NCBI RefSeq assembly: GCF_001458355.1
Contig: NZ_CYSA01000015.1
Span: forward strand, 625,001-689,000
Direction: 5' to 3'
Source: Thalassovita gelatinovora
Lineage (GTDB): Bacteria > Pseudomonadota > Alphaproteobacteria > Rhodobacterales > Rhodobacteraceae
Length of the DNA: 64,000 nt
In this document: positions 16,619 to 26,258 of the stretch, piece after piece
How the letters are laid out: each line of letters begins with the position of its first letter
Position numbering within the stretch: the first letter of the stretch is position 1
Notes under the pieces: generated by a model
Databases searched by the model: none
Told to the model about the DNA's origin: nothing
What the model saw: the letters and a program-made list of their open reading frames with translations, nothing else
Program-made: the position numbers and the translations under genes

Positions 16619-17857
16619 CTACAGCGCCAGCTTGAACACTTTGTTGAAATGCGCCTCCCAAGAAGGAAGCACAAATCGTGCCATTTGGGAATGGCTTGCC
16701 CGTTTGTCTGCCTGCCAGCAAGTTGCCAGCATTGTTATATTTCTTTGCCAAGCGTATCGATCATTCACATCTGCGTAAACGGCATTCTCGCCCAACAATT
16801 CATGGCAGACGGGCAAATCGGCGCACAGCACCGGCGCCCCCAGCGCCAACGCCTCCAGTGGGGGCAGGCCATAGCCTTCGGCATGGCTGGGAAACAGCAA
16901 TCCGGCCGAGCGTTGCAACAGCCTCGCCACTTGTCCGTCATTCAGGCCCTGAAGTTCGAAAACCGGGCCGCCCCTCCCGGCCCAGTCATCCAGACGGGCG
17001 AACACAGATTCATTGTTCCAGCCGCGATTGCCACAGATCAGCAATTGCGGCGGTTGCACATCCTCTGACATCTCGTCCCAGATATCCAACATCAAAGCAT
17101 GGTTCTTGCGCGGTTCAATCGTGCCAAGCATCACGAAATAGGGGCGATTCTTTTCGAAACCTTCCGGCATCTGCATCGATTTCGGCGCCGCAATATCCAC
17201 TCCCAATGGCAGCACAGCACAGTCCGGCACGGCCCCATTCGGCGCCATATGTCGTTCCACATCCACCTGCGTTTGGTGCGAATTACACAGGATCAAATCG
17301 GCATTGCGCCGCACCCGCTCCAGCATTCTTTCAAACGGATCTACAGAACCAAGTCTCTGATATTGCGGAAAATCCAGAGGGATCGTATCGTGAATCATAA
17401 CCGCCACCCGCGCCTTTAGCAGCCGTTTCAGCGCATGCAGAACCCGGTCCGTCAGGTTTGAATGCCCGACGTTGAAATAGGCGACACCCGCAGGCAGTTG
17501 CCGCATCAGCATTCGGCCCAAACGCTGCGGCAAGCAGCGTTTCACGCTTAACCGGCGCAAATCGGCCTGCGCCTGTTTTTGATCAAGGCCAAGTCGGCGC
17601 GAAGCTTGCGACAACATATCAGGCGGTCCCCATGGAATTTCCCCGGCAACCCGTGCCCGGAACCCTTCCATTCCCTGCCGGTCCAGCAGGGCATAGCCCA
17701 GAGAGGTTCGCGCCAACCCGTAAAGCGGCACGTCGTCCTGCAACAGATGATCGAGATAGGCAGCTTCGACCCGATCAATACCGGTCGCAACCCTGCCCGC
17801 CCGGCGCAAAAGCCGGGTAATATCCAATACCCGTACCGGGGGGTCAGTCACGCTCAT
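16619..17857 (-). CDS. Glycosyltransferase family 4
   Basis: The 412-residue product is a GT-B type retaining transferase. The C-terminal half shows PYFVMLGTIEPRKNHALMLDIW and LICGNRGWNNESVF, and the nucleotide-sugar binding region LLFPSHAEGYGLPPLEALALGAPVLCAD. The N-terminal half begins with VRVLDITRLLRRAGRVATGIDRVE, a pattern seen in GT4 proteins of this group. I chose the ATG at 17857, since a TTG at 17896 gives a cysteine-rich N-terminus out of keeping with the family. It continues the minus-strand glycosyltransferase run, with galU following directly upstream, which may supply its UDP-glucose donor. Confidence 0.85.
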   Translation of the reverse strand: MSVTDPPVRVLDITRLLRRAGRVATGIDRVEAAYLDHLLQDDVPLYGLARTSLGYALLDRQGMEGFRARVAGEIPWGPPDMLSQASRRLGLDQKQAQADLRRLSVKRCLPQRLGRMLMRQLPAGVAYFNVGHSNLTDRVLHALKRLLKARVAVMIHDTIPLDFPQYQRLGSVDPFERMLERVRRNADLILCNSHQTQVDVERHMAPNGAVPDCAVLPLGVDIAAPKSMQMPEGFEKNRPYFVMLGTIEPRKNHALMLDIWDEMSEDVQPPQLLICGNRGWNNESVFARLDDWAGRGGPVFELQGLNDGQVARLLQRSAGLLFPSHAEGYGLPPLEALALGAPVLCADLPVCHELLGENAVYADVNDRYAWQRNITMLATCWQADKRASHSQMARFVLPSWEAHFNKVFKLAL

Positions 17858-17957
17858 TCTTGACCCGAACCGATCCCGGCAACAAGCCCGGTGCAATCTC
17901 TGGGCCGACGTGCACGCTCGGACCGAGGCACCTCACGATATTTTCTCCTAGCAGCCG

Positions 17958-18848
17958 TTATTGAGCTGCCTTGTCGACGGCGATCACTTCTTGCAGATAG
18001 GCCATCAGTTCGTCTTTCAGATCATCGCGCGACAGTCCGAAGCTGACCGTTGCCTGCAAGAAACCCGCCTTCGATCCGCAATCGAAACGCTGGCCCCGGA
18101 ACCGGAATCCATAAACGCCGTCGCCTTCGATTTCTTTGGCGATCGCATCGGTTAGCTGAATTTCACCACCTGTTCCTGTTTCCTTTTTATTAAGTGTTTT
18201 TAGCACATTAGGAGACAGTATATAGCGCCCAATTACCGCTAGATTCGATGGCGCTTCTCCGGGGGCGGGTTTTTCCACCATGTTGTTGACCGACACGACC
18301 GATCCCATGTCTTCTTTGACATCCAGCACACCATAGGCCGACGCCTTTTCCGGCGGAACTTCCATCGCAGCGACCATCGATCCGCCGGTTTCAGCATAGG
18401 CTTCGATCATTTGCTGCAGACAAGGCTTTTCAGCGGCAATAACATCGTCAGGCAGAATAACAGCGAAGGGTTCGTTGTGAATCAACCGGCGTGCGCACCA
18501 TACTGCATGCCCCAAGCCAAGCGCCTTGTGCTGCCGCACATAGGCGATTTCACCCGAATCCATGTTGGTTTCTTTCAAGGCTTCCAACAATTCGGTCTTG
18601 CCCTTCTTACGCAGCTCGGACTCAAGCTGATGGGAATGATCGAAATAGTCTTCCAACGCGGATTTGCCACGCGAAGTGACGAAAATGAATTCCTTGATTC
18701 CAGCAGCCCGCGCTTCATCAATCGCATATTGGATCAACGGGCGATCCACCAATGTCATGATTTCCTTGGGAACCGATTTCGTGGCCGGCAAGAAACGCGT
18801 ACCAAGACCCGCCACAGGAAAAATCGCCTTTGTTACTTTAGTTCGCAT
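17958..18848 (-). CDS. galU: UTP-glucose-1-phosphate uridylyltransferase
   Basis: GalU makes UDP-glucose from UTP and glucose-1-phosphate for cell-surface glycans. The 296-residue product has the N-terminal nucleotide-binding segment KAIFPVAGLGTRFLPATKSV, the VDRPLIQYAIDEARAAGI motif, HAVWCARRLIHNEPFAVILPDD, and the C-terminal YGFRFRGQRFDCGSKAGFLQ. Length matches the family (about 300). It is the head of the run of minus-strand glycosyltransferase genes, so it probably supplies their donor sugar. Confidence 0.95.
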   Translation of the reverse strand: MRTKVTKAIFPVAGLGTRFLPATKSVPKEIMTLVDRPLIQYAIDEARAAGIKEFIFVTSRGKSALEDYFDHSHQLESELRKKGKTELLEALKETNMDSGEIAYVRQHKALGLGHAVWCARRLIHNEPFAVILPDDVIAAEKPCLQQMIEAYAETGGSMVAAMEVPPEKASAYGVLDVKEDMGSVVSVNNMVEKPAPGEAPSNLAVIGRYILSPNVLKTLNKKETGTGGEIQLTDAIAKEIEGDGVYGFRFRGQRFDCGSKAGFLQATVSFGLSRDDLKDELMAYLQEVIAVDKAAQ

Positions 18849-18988
18849 TTCAAATCCTTGATTTCGTCGGCATCAAAATGACTAATACAGCCAAACCTTT
18901 AACGGCATTTTATCCCCGCAGTTAAAAGGAGGACAACAGTCGCGTTGTCACATTATACGAATTATTGGTCAAATGGGTGATGCAATTG

Positions 18989-20230
18989 CTAGTATTTTGT
19001 ACAATCCCATCTAATTTCGGCGGTGCGCCGGGTTTCCGCCTGCACCCGCGTCCTGAAAAGGTCAAGCCGGAACAGCTTCTGCCCCCGGTCGCTGCGACCA
19101 AACAAGCCACCACGCTGTAGCCAGAAGCCGGGTTTGCAATATTGTACAGAATGGAACAGCCCGGTGTGTGAAAAGATGAAAACAGACACGGTTTTCCCCT
19201 GTTCGGCCAAGTGGGCGGCCTGCTTGCAAAGTTCGCTTTTTTGCCAAATGCGCCCGGCCAGTTCGATATGATCGCCATTGGCACTGCTTTCAAAGCGCAA
19301 AAAAGCGGGCGTCGTGCAGTGCAATGGCTGCAACTGCGGCAACACCATCTCAGCCGCTTCTGTCAGACCCTGTTCCAGCCGCTTGAGCGCCCAGCGCACT
19401 TCGCTAGGTTCCAGCAATCCATCGCGCATCTGAATAAGTAATCGTTCGCGCTGCTCCTGTCGAACTGCCGCGATCCTGGTCACATGCAATGCTTCGGGGC
19501 AATGAAGACGCAGAAAAATCATGCTGCTGGCACCGATATCGTAAAGATCGGTCACCGACCGATTGCGCCGCCGCCGAGTACTGGGAGCATAAGCATGATG
19601 CACCTGCGCCAAAGGCACGATTACGGTTTTATAACCAGCAACGGCCAGACGCATGTTCAGATCGGTTTCGTCCAGATAAAATCGATAGGCAGGATCGAAG
19701 CCGCCCTGTTCCAGCAAAACCTGCCGTCGCACCGCCATATTGGTGCCTTCGGTCTTGACCGCCTGATCCGGCGGGGGTGACAACACGGTATTGCATGTTT
19801 CGTTCAGCTGCAGCGGTATCGCCATACCGGTGCAGTCTATGCTGCGGGCCTTCCACTGAAAACTAATCCCGTTGCGGCCGCGAACAAACCCGCCGGCAAT
19901 GCTGACCTCGGGATCATGAAACGCGGCGGCCAGATGGAGCAACCACAGCGGCTCGGCCACCGCATCGTCATCGATGAAGGCAACAATATCCCCGGCAGCG
20001 GCTTCGATCCCCCTGTTGCGAGCAATCGATATGTTGGCAATGTCAAAGGGCACCACCCGAACCCGCCCGGTCAACCCCATTCCATGAATGGCGGCTTCTC
20101 CGGACGGATCGGTTACCACAATGATTTCGTAGTTCGGATAGATCAGCCGCGACAGGCTGGTCAGGCAGTATTCCAGAGCCTCCGGCCGGTGCCGGCTGAC
20201 CACCACAACGCTGACCGAAGGCGCCGTCAT
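18989..20230 (-). CDS. Glycosyltransferase family 2
   Basis: The 413-residue product has the GT-A fold pattern: VSVVVVSRHRPEALEYCLTS, YEIIVVTDPSG, ISIARNRGIEAAAGDIVAFIDDDAVAEP (DDD metal site), TEGTNMAVRRQVLLEQGGFD and the acceptor-site YLDETDLNMRLAVAG (ED-like motif). The C-terminal ~170 residues are not recognisable and end without motifs. I chose ATG 20230 because GGAGG lies eight bases upstream; the earlier TTG at 20248 has none. It lies 43 bases downstream of cysQ (minus strand) and is followed after a 140-base gap by galU. Confidence 0.87.
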   Translation of the reverse strand: MTAPSVSVVVVSRHRPEALEYCLTSLSRLIYPNYEIIVVTDPSGEAAIHGMGLTGRVRVVPFDIANISIARNRGIEAAAGDIVAFIDDDAVAEPLWLLHLAAAFHDPEVSIAGGFVRGRNGISFQWKARSIDCTGMAIPLQLNETCNTVLSPPPDQAVKTEGTNMAVRRQVLLEQGGFDPAYRFYLDETDLNMRLAVAGYKTVIVPLAQVHHAYAPSTRRRRNRSVTDLYDIGASSMIFLRLHCPEALHVTRIAAVRQEQRERLLIQMRDGLLEPSEVRWALKRLEQGLTEAAEMVLPQLQPLHCTTPAFLRFESSANGDHIELAGRIWQKSELCKQAAHLAEQGKTVSVFIFSHTGLFHSVQYCKPGFWLQRGGLFGRSDRGQKLFRLDLFRTRVQAETRRTAEIRWDCTKY

Positions 20231-20273
20231 CCGTGACGCCTCCGGCAAGGGATGTGAGCATCACTCCGGATCA

Positions 20274-21071
20274 TCAGGCCTCTTTCAGCTCGACGCTGGG
20301 CGAATAAGCAATGAAGAACGGGTTGGCATACCCGTCCTTACCATAGATCAGCGGGCTGTGATCGTCGAACCGCACCACCATGCCGCCGGCCCCGTGCAAA
20401 ACCGCATGACCGGCTGCCGTATCCCACTCCATCGTCCGTCCAACGCGGGGGTAAAGATCGGCCTCACCGGTGGCAACCAGACAGAATTTCAACGACGACC
20501 CGGCGCTTTTGGAATCGGCAACCTTATATTTGTTGATGTAATCGTCGGTGGCCTGATCACGGTGTGATTTCGATGCGACCACCAGCAAGGCATCATTATC
20601 GGCCTGCGATACCTTGATCGGCAGGGTTTCCCCGATCACGTCCTTGCTCAATGCGCCGGTTTCTTCCACGGACTGACCATTTGCCAAAGTAAAGAACATC
20701 CGATTCTTGGCCGGAGCATAAACAACCCCCCGGGTCGGCACACCGTTTTCGACATAGGCGATATTGACGGTGAAATCGCCGCGCCGGTGGACAAATTCCT
20801 TGGTCCCATCCAGCGGATCAACAATCAAAAAAGTGTCGGCTTTCATCGAATGTGATGCCGCCTGTTCCTCGGTCACCAACACCACGTCGGGAAACGCCGT
20901 GCGCAACCCCTCTGATATCAATGCATCGGCCGCTTCATCCGCTTCGGTGACCGGGCTATCATCGGACTTCAACTTCACCTCGAATTCATCCGAGTTGTAA
21001 ATTTCCATGATCTTGTCACCCGCGACAAGCGACAGCCTGCGCATCACTTGGGTCAGTTTTTCGTAATCCAA
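20274..21071 (-). CDS. cysQ: 3'(2'),5'-bisphosphate nucleotidase CysQ
   Basis: CysQ hydrolyses PAP (adenosine 3',5'-bisphosphate), the by-product of PAPS-using enzymes, to AMP and phosphate. The 265-residue product shows the inositol-phosphatase-fold metal motifs: VTEEQA, DPLDGTKEF and EWDTAAGHAVL. I place the start at TTG 21071, which has a perfect AAGGAG seven bases upstream, rather than at ATG 21131 or 21113, which lack any site; the start leaves the conserved LTQVMRRLSLVAGDKIMEIYNSDEF near the N-terminus as in relatives. Its place beside two glycosyltransferase groups and a sulfotransferase suggests it clears PAP produced by glycan sulfation. Confidence 0.9.
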   Translation of the reverse strand: MDYEKLTQVMRRLSLVAGDKIMEIYNSDEFEVKLKSDDSPVTEADEAADALISEGLRTAFPDVVLVTEEQAASHSMKADTFLIVDPLDGTKEFVHRRGDFTVNIAYVENGVPTRGVVYAPAKNRMFFTLANGQSVEETGALSKDVIGETLPIKVSQADNDALLVVASKSHRDQATDDYINKYKVADSKSAGSSLKFCLVATGEADLYPRVGRTMEWDTAAGHAVLHGAGGMVVRFDDHSPLIYGKDGYANPFFIAYSPSVELKEA

Positions 21072-21207
21072 AAGCGAACTCCTTGCGCCGGATTGGCCTT
21101 TTCGGCCATTCATTGAAAAAAAATATCGCATCCCTTATGATGGGGAGCTAAGCAAACGGCAAGAATTGGTCGTAATAATAACCGCAACATGCGGGAGCAG
21201 TGCCGAT

Positions 21208-22029
21208 ATGTTCTACAAACCACGGAAAGAATCCGGGATCTCTGCGGCTTTCACGATCGCCGAGCTGATCTATCATTCGATCGCGCGCAAGATCCGTAAA
21301 ACGCACAGCCATGCGGTGATGTCTATCGTGGTGAATCTGCTGCAGATGGTCATCTTCGTGCTGGCTTTCTACATCATGTTTTCGCTGCTGGGTTTACGTT
21401 CGGCCGCGGTACGCGGCGATTTCCTGCTTTACCTCATGTCGGGGATTTTCCTTTACATGACGCATAGCAAAACCTTGGGAGCGGTGGTTGGGTCGGAAGG
21501 ACCGACATCGCCAATGATGCTGCACGCCCCAATGAACACAATCATCGCGATCCTGTCTTCAGCCCTCAGTGCGCTTTATATTCAGGTGCTGTCGCTATCG
21601 CTGATCTTGTTCGTCTACTATGTCGGCTTCAAACATTTCGTGATCGAAGATCCCGCCGGGGCGTTCGGGATGCTGTTGCTGGCCTGGTTTGCCGGGTTGG
21701 CGATCGGCATGGTGCTTTTGGCGCTCAAGCCATGGTTCCCCACGGCGGTCAACATGATCACGCTCGTCTATCAACGCGCCAACATGATCGCTTCGGGCAA
21801 GATGTTCCTAGCCAATTCGCTACCGACCTTCATGCTGAACATGTTCGACTGGAACCCGCTGTTTCACTGTATCGATCAGGCGCGCGGCTTCACCTTCATC
21901 AATTATGTTCCGCGCAACAGTTCCATCACCTATCCGCTGATCATCAGCCTGAGTTTTCTGATGATCGGATTGATGGGGGAATTCTACGCCCGCAAAAATA
22001 CCTCTATCAGCCTCAGCGCCCGCCGCTGA
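21208..22029 (+). CDS. ABC-2 type permease, polysaccharide exporter type
   Basis: The 273-residue product has about six hydrophobic segments and the ABC-2 permease pattern: IAELIYHSIARKIRKTHSH, then LQMVIFVLAFYIMFSLLGL, VVGSEGPTSPMMLHAP, several helices, and a C-terminal helix followed by FYARKNTSISLSARR. It resembles KpsM/Wzm-type exporters of surface polysaccharides. I chose ATG 21208 (GGAG upstream); the earlier start at 21166 overlaps no site. No ATP-binding partner (KpsT/Wzt) lies adjacent, so it must be elsewhere in the genome. It is divergent from cysQ and closes the glycan block. Confidence 0.75.
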   Translation: MFYKPRKESGISAAFTIAELIYHSIARKIRKTHSHAVMSIVVNLLQMVIFVLAFYIMFSLLGLRSAAVRGDFLLYLMSGIFLYMTHSKTLGAVVGSEGPTSPMMLHAPMNTIIAILSSALSALYIQVLSLSLILFVYYVGFKHFVIEDPAGAFGMLLLAWFAGLAIGMVLLALKPWFPTAVNMITLVYQRANMIASGKMFLANSLPTFMLNMFDWNPLFHCIDQARGFTFINYVPRNSSITYPLIISLSFLMIGLMGEFYARKNTSISLSARR

Positions 22030-22096
22030 TCCTATTCGGTTCGGGGGTTTGGGGCTGGTCATCGATCACCCGTGCACAACGAAGGAAACAACGCCT

Positions 22097-22702
22097 TCAG
22101 TCCACGACCCGGCAGGTCACGTTGATCCGTCCACCCTTCGCTAGCAAGGACGAAGATCCGAAACGGATGCGGTCAATACCGTGATAGGTCAGCCGCGCCG
22201 GACCGCCCATCACCACTACGCCGCCCGAACGCAGCCAGATTGATTCGGTTTTTCCACCGCGGGTCTGGTTGCCGATCCGAAACAGCCCTTCGTCACCCAG
22301 CGACACCGACAGCACCGGCCAAGAAAAATCGGCCTCGTCGCGGTCCTGATGCATCCCCATGCGGGCCCCTTCGCCGTAAAAGTTGATCAGGCAACAATCG
22401 GGATCACGATCCATGCCGATCAGATCGCGCCACAGACCAAGCACGGTTTCGGGAATCGCCGGCCATGCCCCGCCGTCGGGATGCTGCGGGGCATAGCGAT
22501 ACCCTTGGCGGTCCGAAATCCAACCAACCCGGCCCGCCGATGTCATCCTGACCGACATCGGTTTGCCATAGGGGGTTTGTGGTGAAAACATCGGTGCCTG
22601 TCGGATCACATGCCGCAGATCCTGCAGAATCGCCTGCTGCGCTGTAAGGTAGAGTCTTTCGGGATAGATTTGAAATCCTCGTATCGTCATGCAACCGGTC
22701 AT
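22097..22702 (-). CDS. alkB: AlkB-type 2-oxoglutarate/Fe(II) DNA dealkylase
   Basis: The 201-residue product oxidatively removes methyl groups from 1-methyladenine and 3-methylcytosine. Visible are the iron-binding H-x-D (GMHQDRDEADFSWPVLSVSLG), the conserved CLINFYGEGARMGMHQD region and the 2-oxoglutarate/arginine segment RFGSSSLLAKGGRINVTCR. I chose ATG 22702 because GGAAAGG lies eight bases upstream; the 22840 start adds 46 unrelated residues and would run over the dnaK promoter. It is divergent from dnaK and stands alone. Confidence 0.9.
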   Translation of the reverse strand: MTGCMTIRGFQIYPERLYLTAQQAILQDLRHVIRQAPMFSPQTPYGKPMSVRMTSAGRVGWISDRQGYRYAPQHPDGGAWPAIPETVLGLWRDLIGMDRDPDCCLINFYGEGARMGMHQDRDEADFSWPVLSVSLGDEGLFRIGNQTRGGKTESIWLRSGGVVVMGGPARLTYHGIDRIRFGSSSLLAKGGRINVTCRVVD

Positions 22703-22780
22703 CACTGCTGCCTTTCCCGTCAGAACGCCTTGGCTGTCAAATTTTTCCCGCAGAATTGCAATTGCCACGGGCCCACAGTG

Positions 22781-22809
22781 CTTGCAGGGCTGTTTCAGCC
22801 TCCCTATAT
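22781..22809 (+). promoter_or_regulatory. Putative heat-shock promoter of dnaK
   Basis: CTTGCA (22781-22786) and CTATAT (22804-22809) are 17 bases apart. The CTTG -35 and the C-rich, then AT-rich -10 fit alphaproteobacterial sigma-32 promoters. Transcription would begin near 22816, giving a ~105-base leader before dnaK. Confidence 0.5.
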
Positions 22810-22921
22810 ACGCCGAGAAGCGCGGTGATGCATCGCACATCGCACAACCGGATCGGGGCAGGATGCCATAACGGGTCCCCGCCTCGTGTCATCGCCTTGA
22901 ATTGTAAAGGGATCGAAAAAC

Positions 22922-24850
22922 ATGTCGAAAGTCATCGGTATTGACCTTGGAACGACCAACAGCTGCGTTTCCATCATGGACGGGTCGCAGCCCAAAGTAA
23001 TTGAAAACTCCGAAGGCGCACGCACCACGCCGTCCATTGTCGCCTTCACCGACGATGAGCGTCTGGTCGGACAGGCCGCAAAGCGTCAGGCCGTTACCAA
23101 CGCCTCCAACACCATCTTCGGTGTCAAGCGCCTGATCGGTCGCCGTTTCGACGACGAACATTTGGCCAAGGACAAGAAAAACCTGCCTTTCGCCGTTGTC
23201 GATGGCGGCAATGGTGACGCTTGGGTCGAAGCCAAGTCTGAAAAATACAGCCCGTCGCAAATCTCGGCTTTCATCTTGGGCAAGATGAAAGAAACCGCAG
23301 AAAGTTATCTCGGCGAAGAGGTCACCCAAGCGGTGATCACGGTTCCTGCCTATTTCAACGACGCCCAGCGTCAGGCCACCAAGGACGCCGGCAAGATCGC
23401 CGGGCTGGAAGTGTTGCGGATCATCAACGAACCGACCGCCGCCGCGCTGGCCTATGGTCTGGACAAAAAAGAAACCCACACCATCGCAGTCTATGACCTT
23501 GGCGGCGGGACCTTCGACGTGACCATTCTGGAAATCGATGATGGCCTGTTCGAAGTGAAATCGACCAATGGCGACACCTTCTTGGGTGGCGAAGATTTCG
23601 ACATGCGGATCGTTTCTTACTTGGCCAGCGAGTTCAAGAAAGAACACGGCGTCGACCTGACCAAGGACAAGATGGCGCTGCAGCGCCTGAAAGAAGCCGC
23701 TGAAAAAGCCAAGATCGAACTCTCGAGCTCGCAGCAGACCGAAATCAACCAGCCCTTCATCTCGATGGACCCGAATGGCGGCCAACCGCTGCACATGGTG
23801 ATGAAGCTGACCCGCGCCAAGCTGGAAAGTTTGGTATCGGACCTGATCAAGGCGTCGATCAAACCGTGCCAGGCAGCTTTGAAAGATGCGGGCCTGACCA
23901 CCAGCGATATCGACGAAGTGGTTCTGGTCGGTGGTATGACCCGGATGCCGCGCGTGGTCGAAGAAGTCACCAAGTTCTTCGGCAAGGAACCGCATAAGGG
24001 TGTGAACCCCGATGAGGTTGTGGCCATGGGTGCTGCCATTCAAGCCGGCGTGTTGCAGGGCGACGTCAAAGACGTTGTGCTGCTCGACGTGACCCCGCTT
24101 TCTTTGGGCATCGAAACCCTCGGCGGCGTCTTTACCCGCCTGATCGACCGCAACACCACGATCCCGACCAAGAAAAGCCAGGTCTTCTCAACCGCCGAAG
24201 ATCACCAGTCGGCCGTGACGATCCGGGTATTCCAAGGGGAACGGGAAATGGCTGCCGACAACAAGATGTTGGGGCAGTTCAATCTCGAAGATATCCCGCC
24301 CGCACCGCGCGGTTTGCCACAGATTGAAGTGACCTTCGACATTGACGCCAACGGCATCGTGTCGGTTTCGGCCAAGGATAAAGGTACCGGCAAAGAACAG
24401 AACATCACGATCCAGGCTTCGGGCGGTTTGTCCGACGACGAGATCGACCAGATGGTCAAGGATGCCGAAACCAACGCCGAAGCGGACAAGGATCGCAAGG
24501 AAATGGTCGAGGCTCGCAACCAGGCCGAAAGCCTGATCCATTCGACCGAAAAGTCGATGGAAGAGCATGCCGACAAGGTCGATCCGACCACGGTCGAAGC
24601 CATCGAACTTGCCATTGCGGCGCTGAAAGATGACCTCGAGAAAGATGACATCACGGCAGACAAGATCAAGTCGGGCATCCAGAATGTCACCGAATCCGCC
24701 ATGAAGCTGGGCGAAGCCATCTACAAGGCCAGCCAAGATGAAGGCGAAGACGCTCCGGCGGATGTGGACAGTGATGCCTCCGGTGGCGCGGCCGACGATG
24801 ATATCGTCGATGCCGACTTTGAAGATCTCGACGACGACAAGCGCGCGTAA
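22922..24850 (+). CDS. dnaK: Chaperone DnaK (Hsp70)
   Basis: The 642-residue chaperone binds unfolded segments in an ATP-driven cycle with DnaJ and GrpE. The ATPase domain (about 1-385) shows [55 protein letters not shown] and [13 protein letters not shown]. The substrate domain (about 390-510) shows [17 protein letters not shown] and the helical lid follows, ending in an acidic tail with [14 protein letters not shown]. Length and order are standard. dnaJ follows after 74 bases, separated by a small GC hairpin. Confidence 0.98.
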   Translation: MSKVIGIDLGTTNSCVSIMDGSQPKVIENSEGARTTPSIVAFTDDERLVGQAAKRQAVTNASNTIFGVKRLIGRRFDDEHLAKDKKNLPFAVVDGGNGDAWVEAKSEKYSPSQISAFILGKMKETAESYLGEEVTQAVITVPAYFNDAQRQATKDAGKIAGLEVLRIINEPTAAALAYGLDKKETHTIAVYDLGGGTFDVTILEIDDGLFEVKSTNGDTFLGGEDFDMRIVSYLASEFKKEHGVDLTKDKMALQRLKEAAEKAKIELSSSQQTEINQPFISMDPNGGQPLHMVMKLTRAKLESLVSDLIKASIKPCQAALKDAGLTTSDIDEVVLVGGMTRMPRVVEEVTKFFGKEPHKGVNPDEVVAMGAAIQAGVLQGDVKDVVLLDVTPLSLGIETLGGVFTRLIDRNTTIPTKKSQVFSTAEDHQSAVTIRVFQGEREMAADNKMLGQFNLEDIPPAPRGLPQIEVTFDIDANGIVSVSAKDKGTGKEQNITIQASGGLSDDEIDQMVKDAETNAEADKDRKEMVEARNQAESLIHSTEKSMEEHADKVDPTTVEAIELAIAALKDDLEKDDITADKIKSGIQNVTESAMKLGEAIYKASQDEGEDAPADVDSDASGGAADDDIVDADFEDLDDDKRA

Positions 24851-24871
24851 GCGTTTTCCAGGAACTTCTTG

Positions 24872-24896
24872 GGGCCGGTCCGTGCCGGGCCGGCCC
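24872..24896 (+). terminator. GC hairpin between dnaK and dnaJ
   Basis: A perfect 7-bp stem (GGGCCGG 24872-24878 with CCGGCCC 24890-24896) has no T-run behind it. It may partly attenuate transcription or stabilise the dnaK mRNA, giving less DnaJ than DnaK. Confidence 0.5.
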
Positions 24897-24924
24897 TTAG
24901 CGTTCCCGATTAAGGGGAGACCCA

Positions 24925-26076
24925 ATGGCTAAACGTGATTATTATGACGTGCTTGGCGTGGCCAAGGGGGCCTCTGCCGACGAAATTAAGAAAGCCTATC
25001 GCAAGAAGGCCAAGGAACTGCATCCCGATAGCAATTCCGACAATCCCGAGGCCGAGGACCAGTTCAAAGAAGCAAACGAAGCCTATGAATGCCTGAAAGA
25101 TGCCGAAAAGAAAGCTGCCTATGACCGGTTTGGTCATGCCGCTTTCGAAGGCGGTATGGGCGGTGGACGCCCCGGCGGCGGGTTCCATGGTGGTGGTCAG
25201 GGCGATTTCGCCAGCGCGTTCTCGGACGTGTTCGACGATCTCTTTGGCGACATGATGGGCGGTCGTGGCGGCGGAGGACGCGGGCGCGCAGCGCGCGGCG
25301 CTGACCTGCGCTACAACCTTCGGGTGACACTGGAAGAAGCCTATTCCGGGCTGCAGAAAACCATCAAGGTACCAACCTCGGTGCCCTGCGATGCCTGCGA
25401 AGGATCAGGGGCCGAAGGCGGAGCCGAGCCACAAACCTGCCCGACCTGTTCCGGCATGGGCAAGGTGCGGGCGCAGCAGGGCTTCTTCACCGTCGAACGC
25501 ACCTGTCCGACCTGTTCCGGCATGGGCCAGATCATTCAGAACCCATGTAAGTCCTGCGGCGGACAAGGCCGGGTTCACAAGGAACGATCACTGTCTGTAA
25601 ACATCCCGGCAGGCGTCGAAACCGGCACTCGGATTCGATTGGCGGGCGAAGGCGAAGCCGGTATGCGTGGTGGTCCTGCGGGCGATCTCTACATCTTCAT
25701 CGAAGTGAAGAAACACGAGATTTTTGAACGCGAAGACACCAACCTGTATTGCCGCGTGCCGGTGGCGATGGCTGTGGCCGCCATGGGCGGTGATATCGAG
25801 GTGCCCACCATCGACGGCGGCCGGTCCCGGGTAAAAATCCCCGCAGGCAGTCAATCGGGTCGCCAGATGCGTTTGCGCGGCAAAGGCATGCCCGCCCTGC
25901 GCGGAGGCAATCCCGGCGATATGTTCATCGAACTGGCGGTGGAAACCCCGGTCAATCTTACGTCCAAACAGAAGGAACTTCTGAAAGAATTCGAAGCGCT
26001 TTCGGAAAATAACAACCCCGAAAGTTCCAGCTTCTTTTCTTCGGTGAAAAATTTCTGGGATTCTATGAAAGGCTGA
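24925..26076 (+). CDS. dnaJ: Chaperone DnaJ (Hsp40)
   Basis: The 383-residue co-chaperone stimulates DnaK ATPase. The J-domain (1-~70) has the essential HPD ([14 protein letters not shown]). A Gly-rich region with [16 protein letters not shown] follows, then a zinc region with four CxxCxGxG repeats: [24 protein letters not shown] and CKSCGGQG. The C-terminal substrate domains carry [18 protein letters not shown]. The start at 24925 is preceded by AAGGGGAGA. It is transcribed with dnaK and followed by a strong terminator. Confidence 0.98.
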   Translation: MAKRDYYDVLGVAKGASADEIKKAYRKKAKELHPDSNSDNPEAEDQFKEANEAYECLKDAEKKAAYDRFGHAAFEGGMGGGRPGGGFHGGGQGDFASAFSDVFDDLFGDMMGGRGGGGRGRAARGADLRYNLRVTLEEAYSGLQKTIKVPTSVPCDACEGSGAEGGAEPQTCPTCSGMGKVRAQQGFFTVERTCPTCSGMGQIIQNPCKSCGGQGRVHKERSLSVNIPAGVETGTRIRLAGEGEAGMRGGPAGDLYIFIEVKKHEIFEREDTNLYCRVPVAMAVAAMGGDIEVPTIDGGRSRVKIPAGSQSGRQMRLRGKGMPALRGGNPGDMFIELAVETPVNLTSKQKELLKEFEALSENNNPESSSFFSSVKNFWDSMKG

Positions 26077-26098
26077 ACACGCCACATGCCGCAGCATC

Positions 26099-26126
26099 AA
26101 AGGGGGCCCATTGTGGCCCCCTTTTT
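26099..26126 (+). terminator. Terminator after dnaJ
   Basis: A perfect 10-bp stem (AAAGGGGGCC 26099-26108 with GGCCCCCTTT 26115-26124), loop CATTGT, is followed by TT. It is a classical rho-independent terminator. Confidence 0.9.
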
Positions 26127-26258
26127 CATGACTTCTTCTGTTTGAAAAATATCCCAAGGTGAATACTTTGAAAATCTTCATGACTTTCAATCTAGAGGAG
26201 CGGGCCCCGCCCTGTTGCACTTAATTCTTCGCTAACCAATCTGGGGCACTCTGCCCCT

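Noticed and set aside
22889-24043. 384-codon frame antisense to dnaK
   Set aside because: It is the mirror of the dnaK codon bias; the His/Gln-rich translation has no family features.
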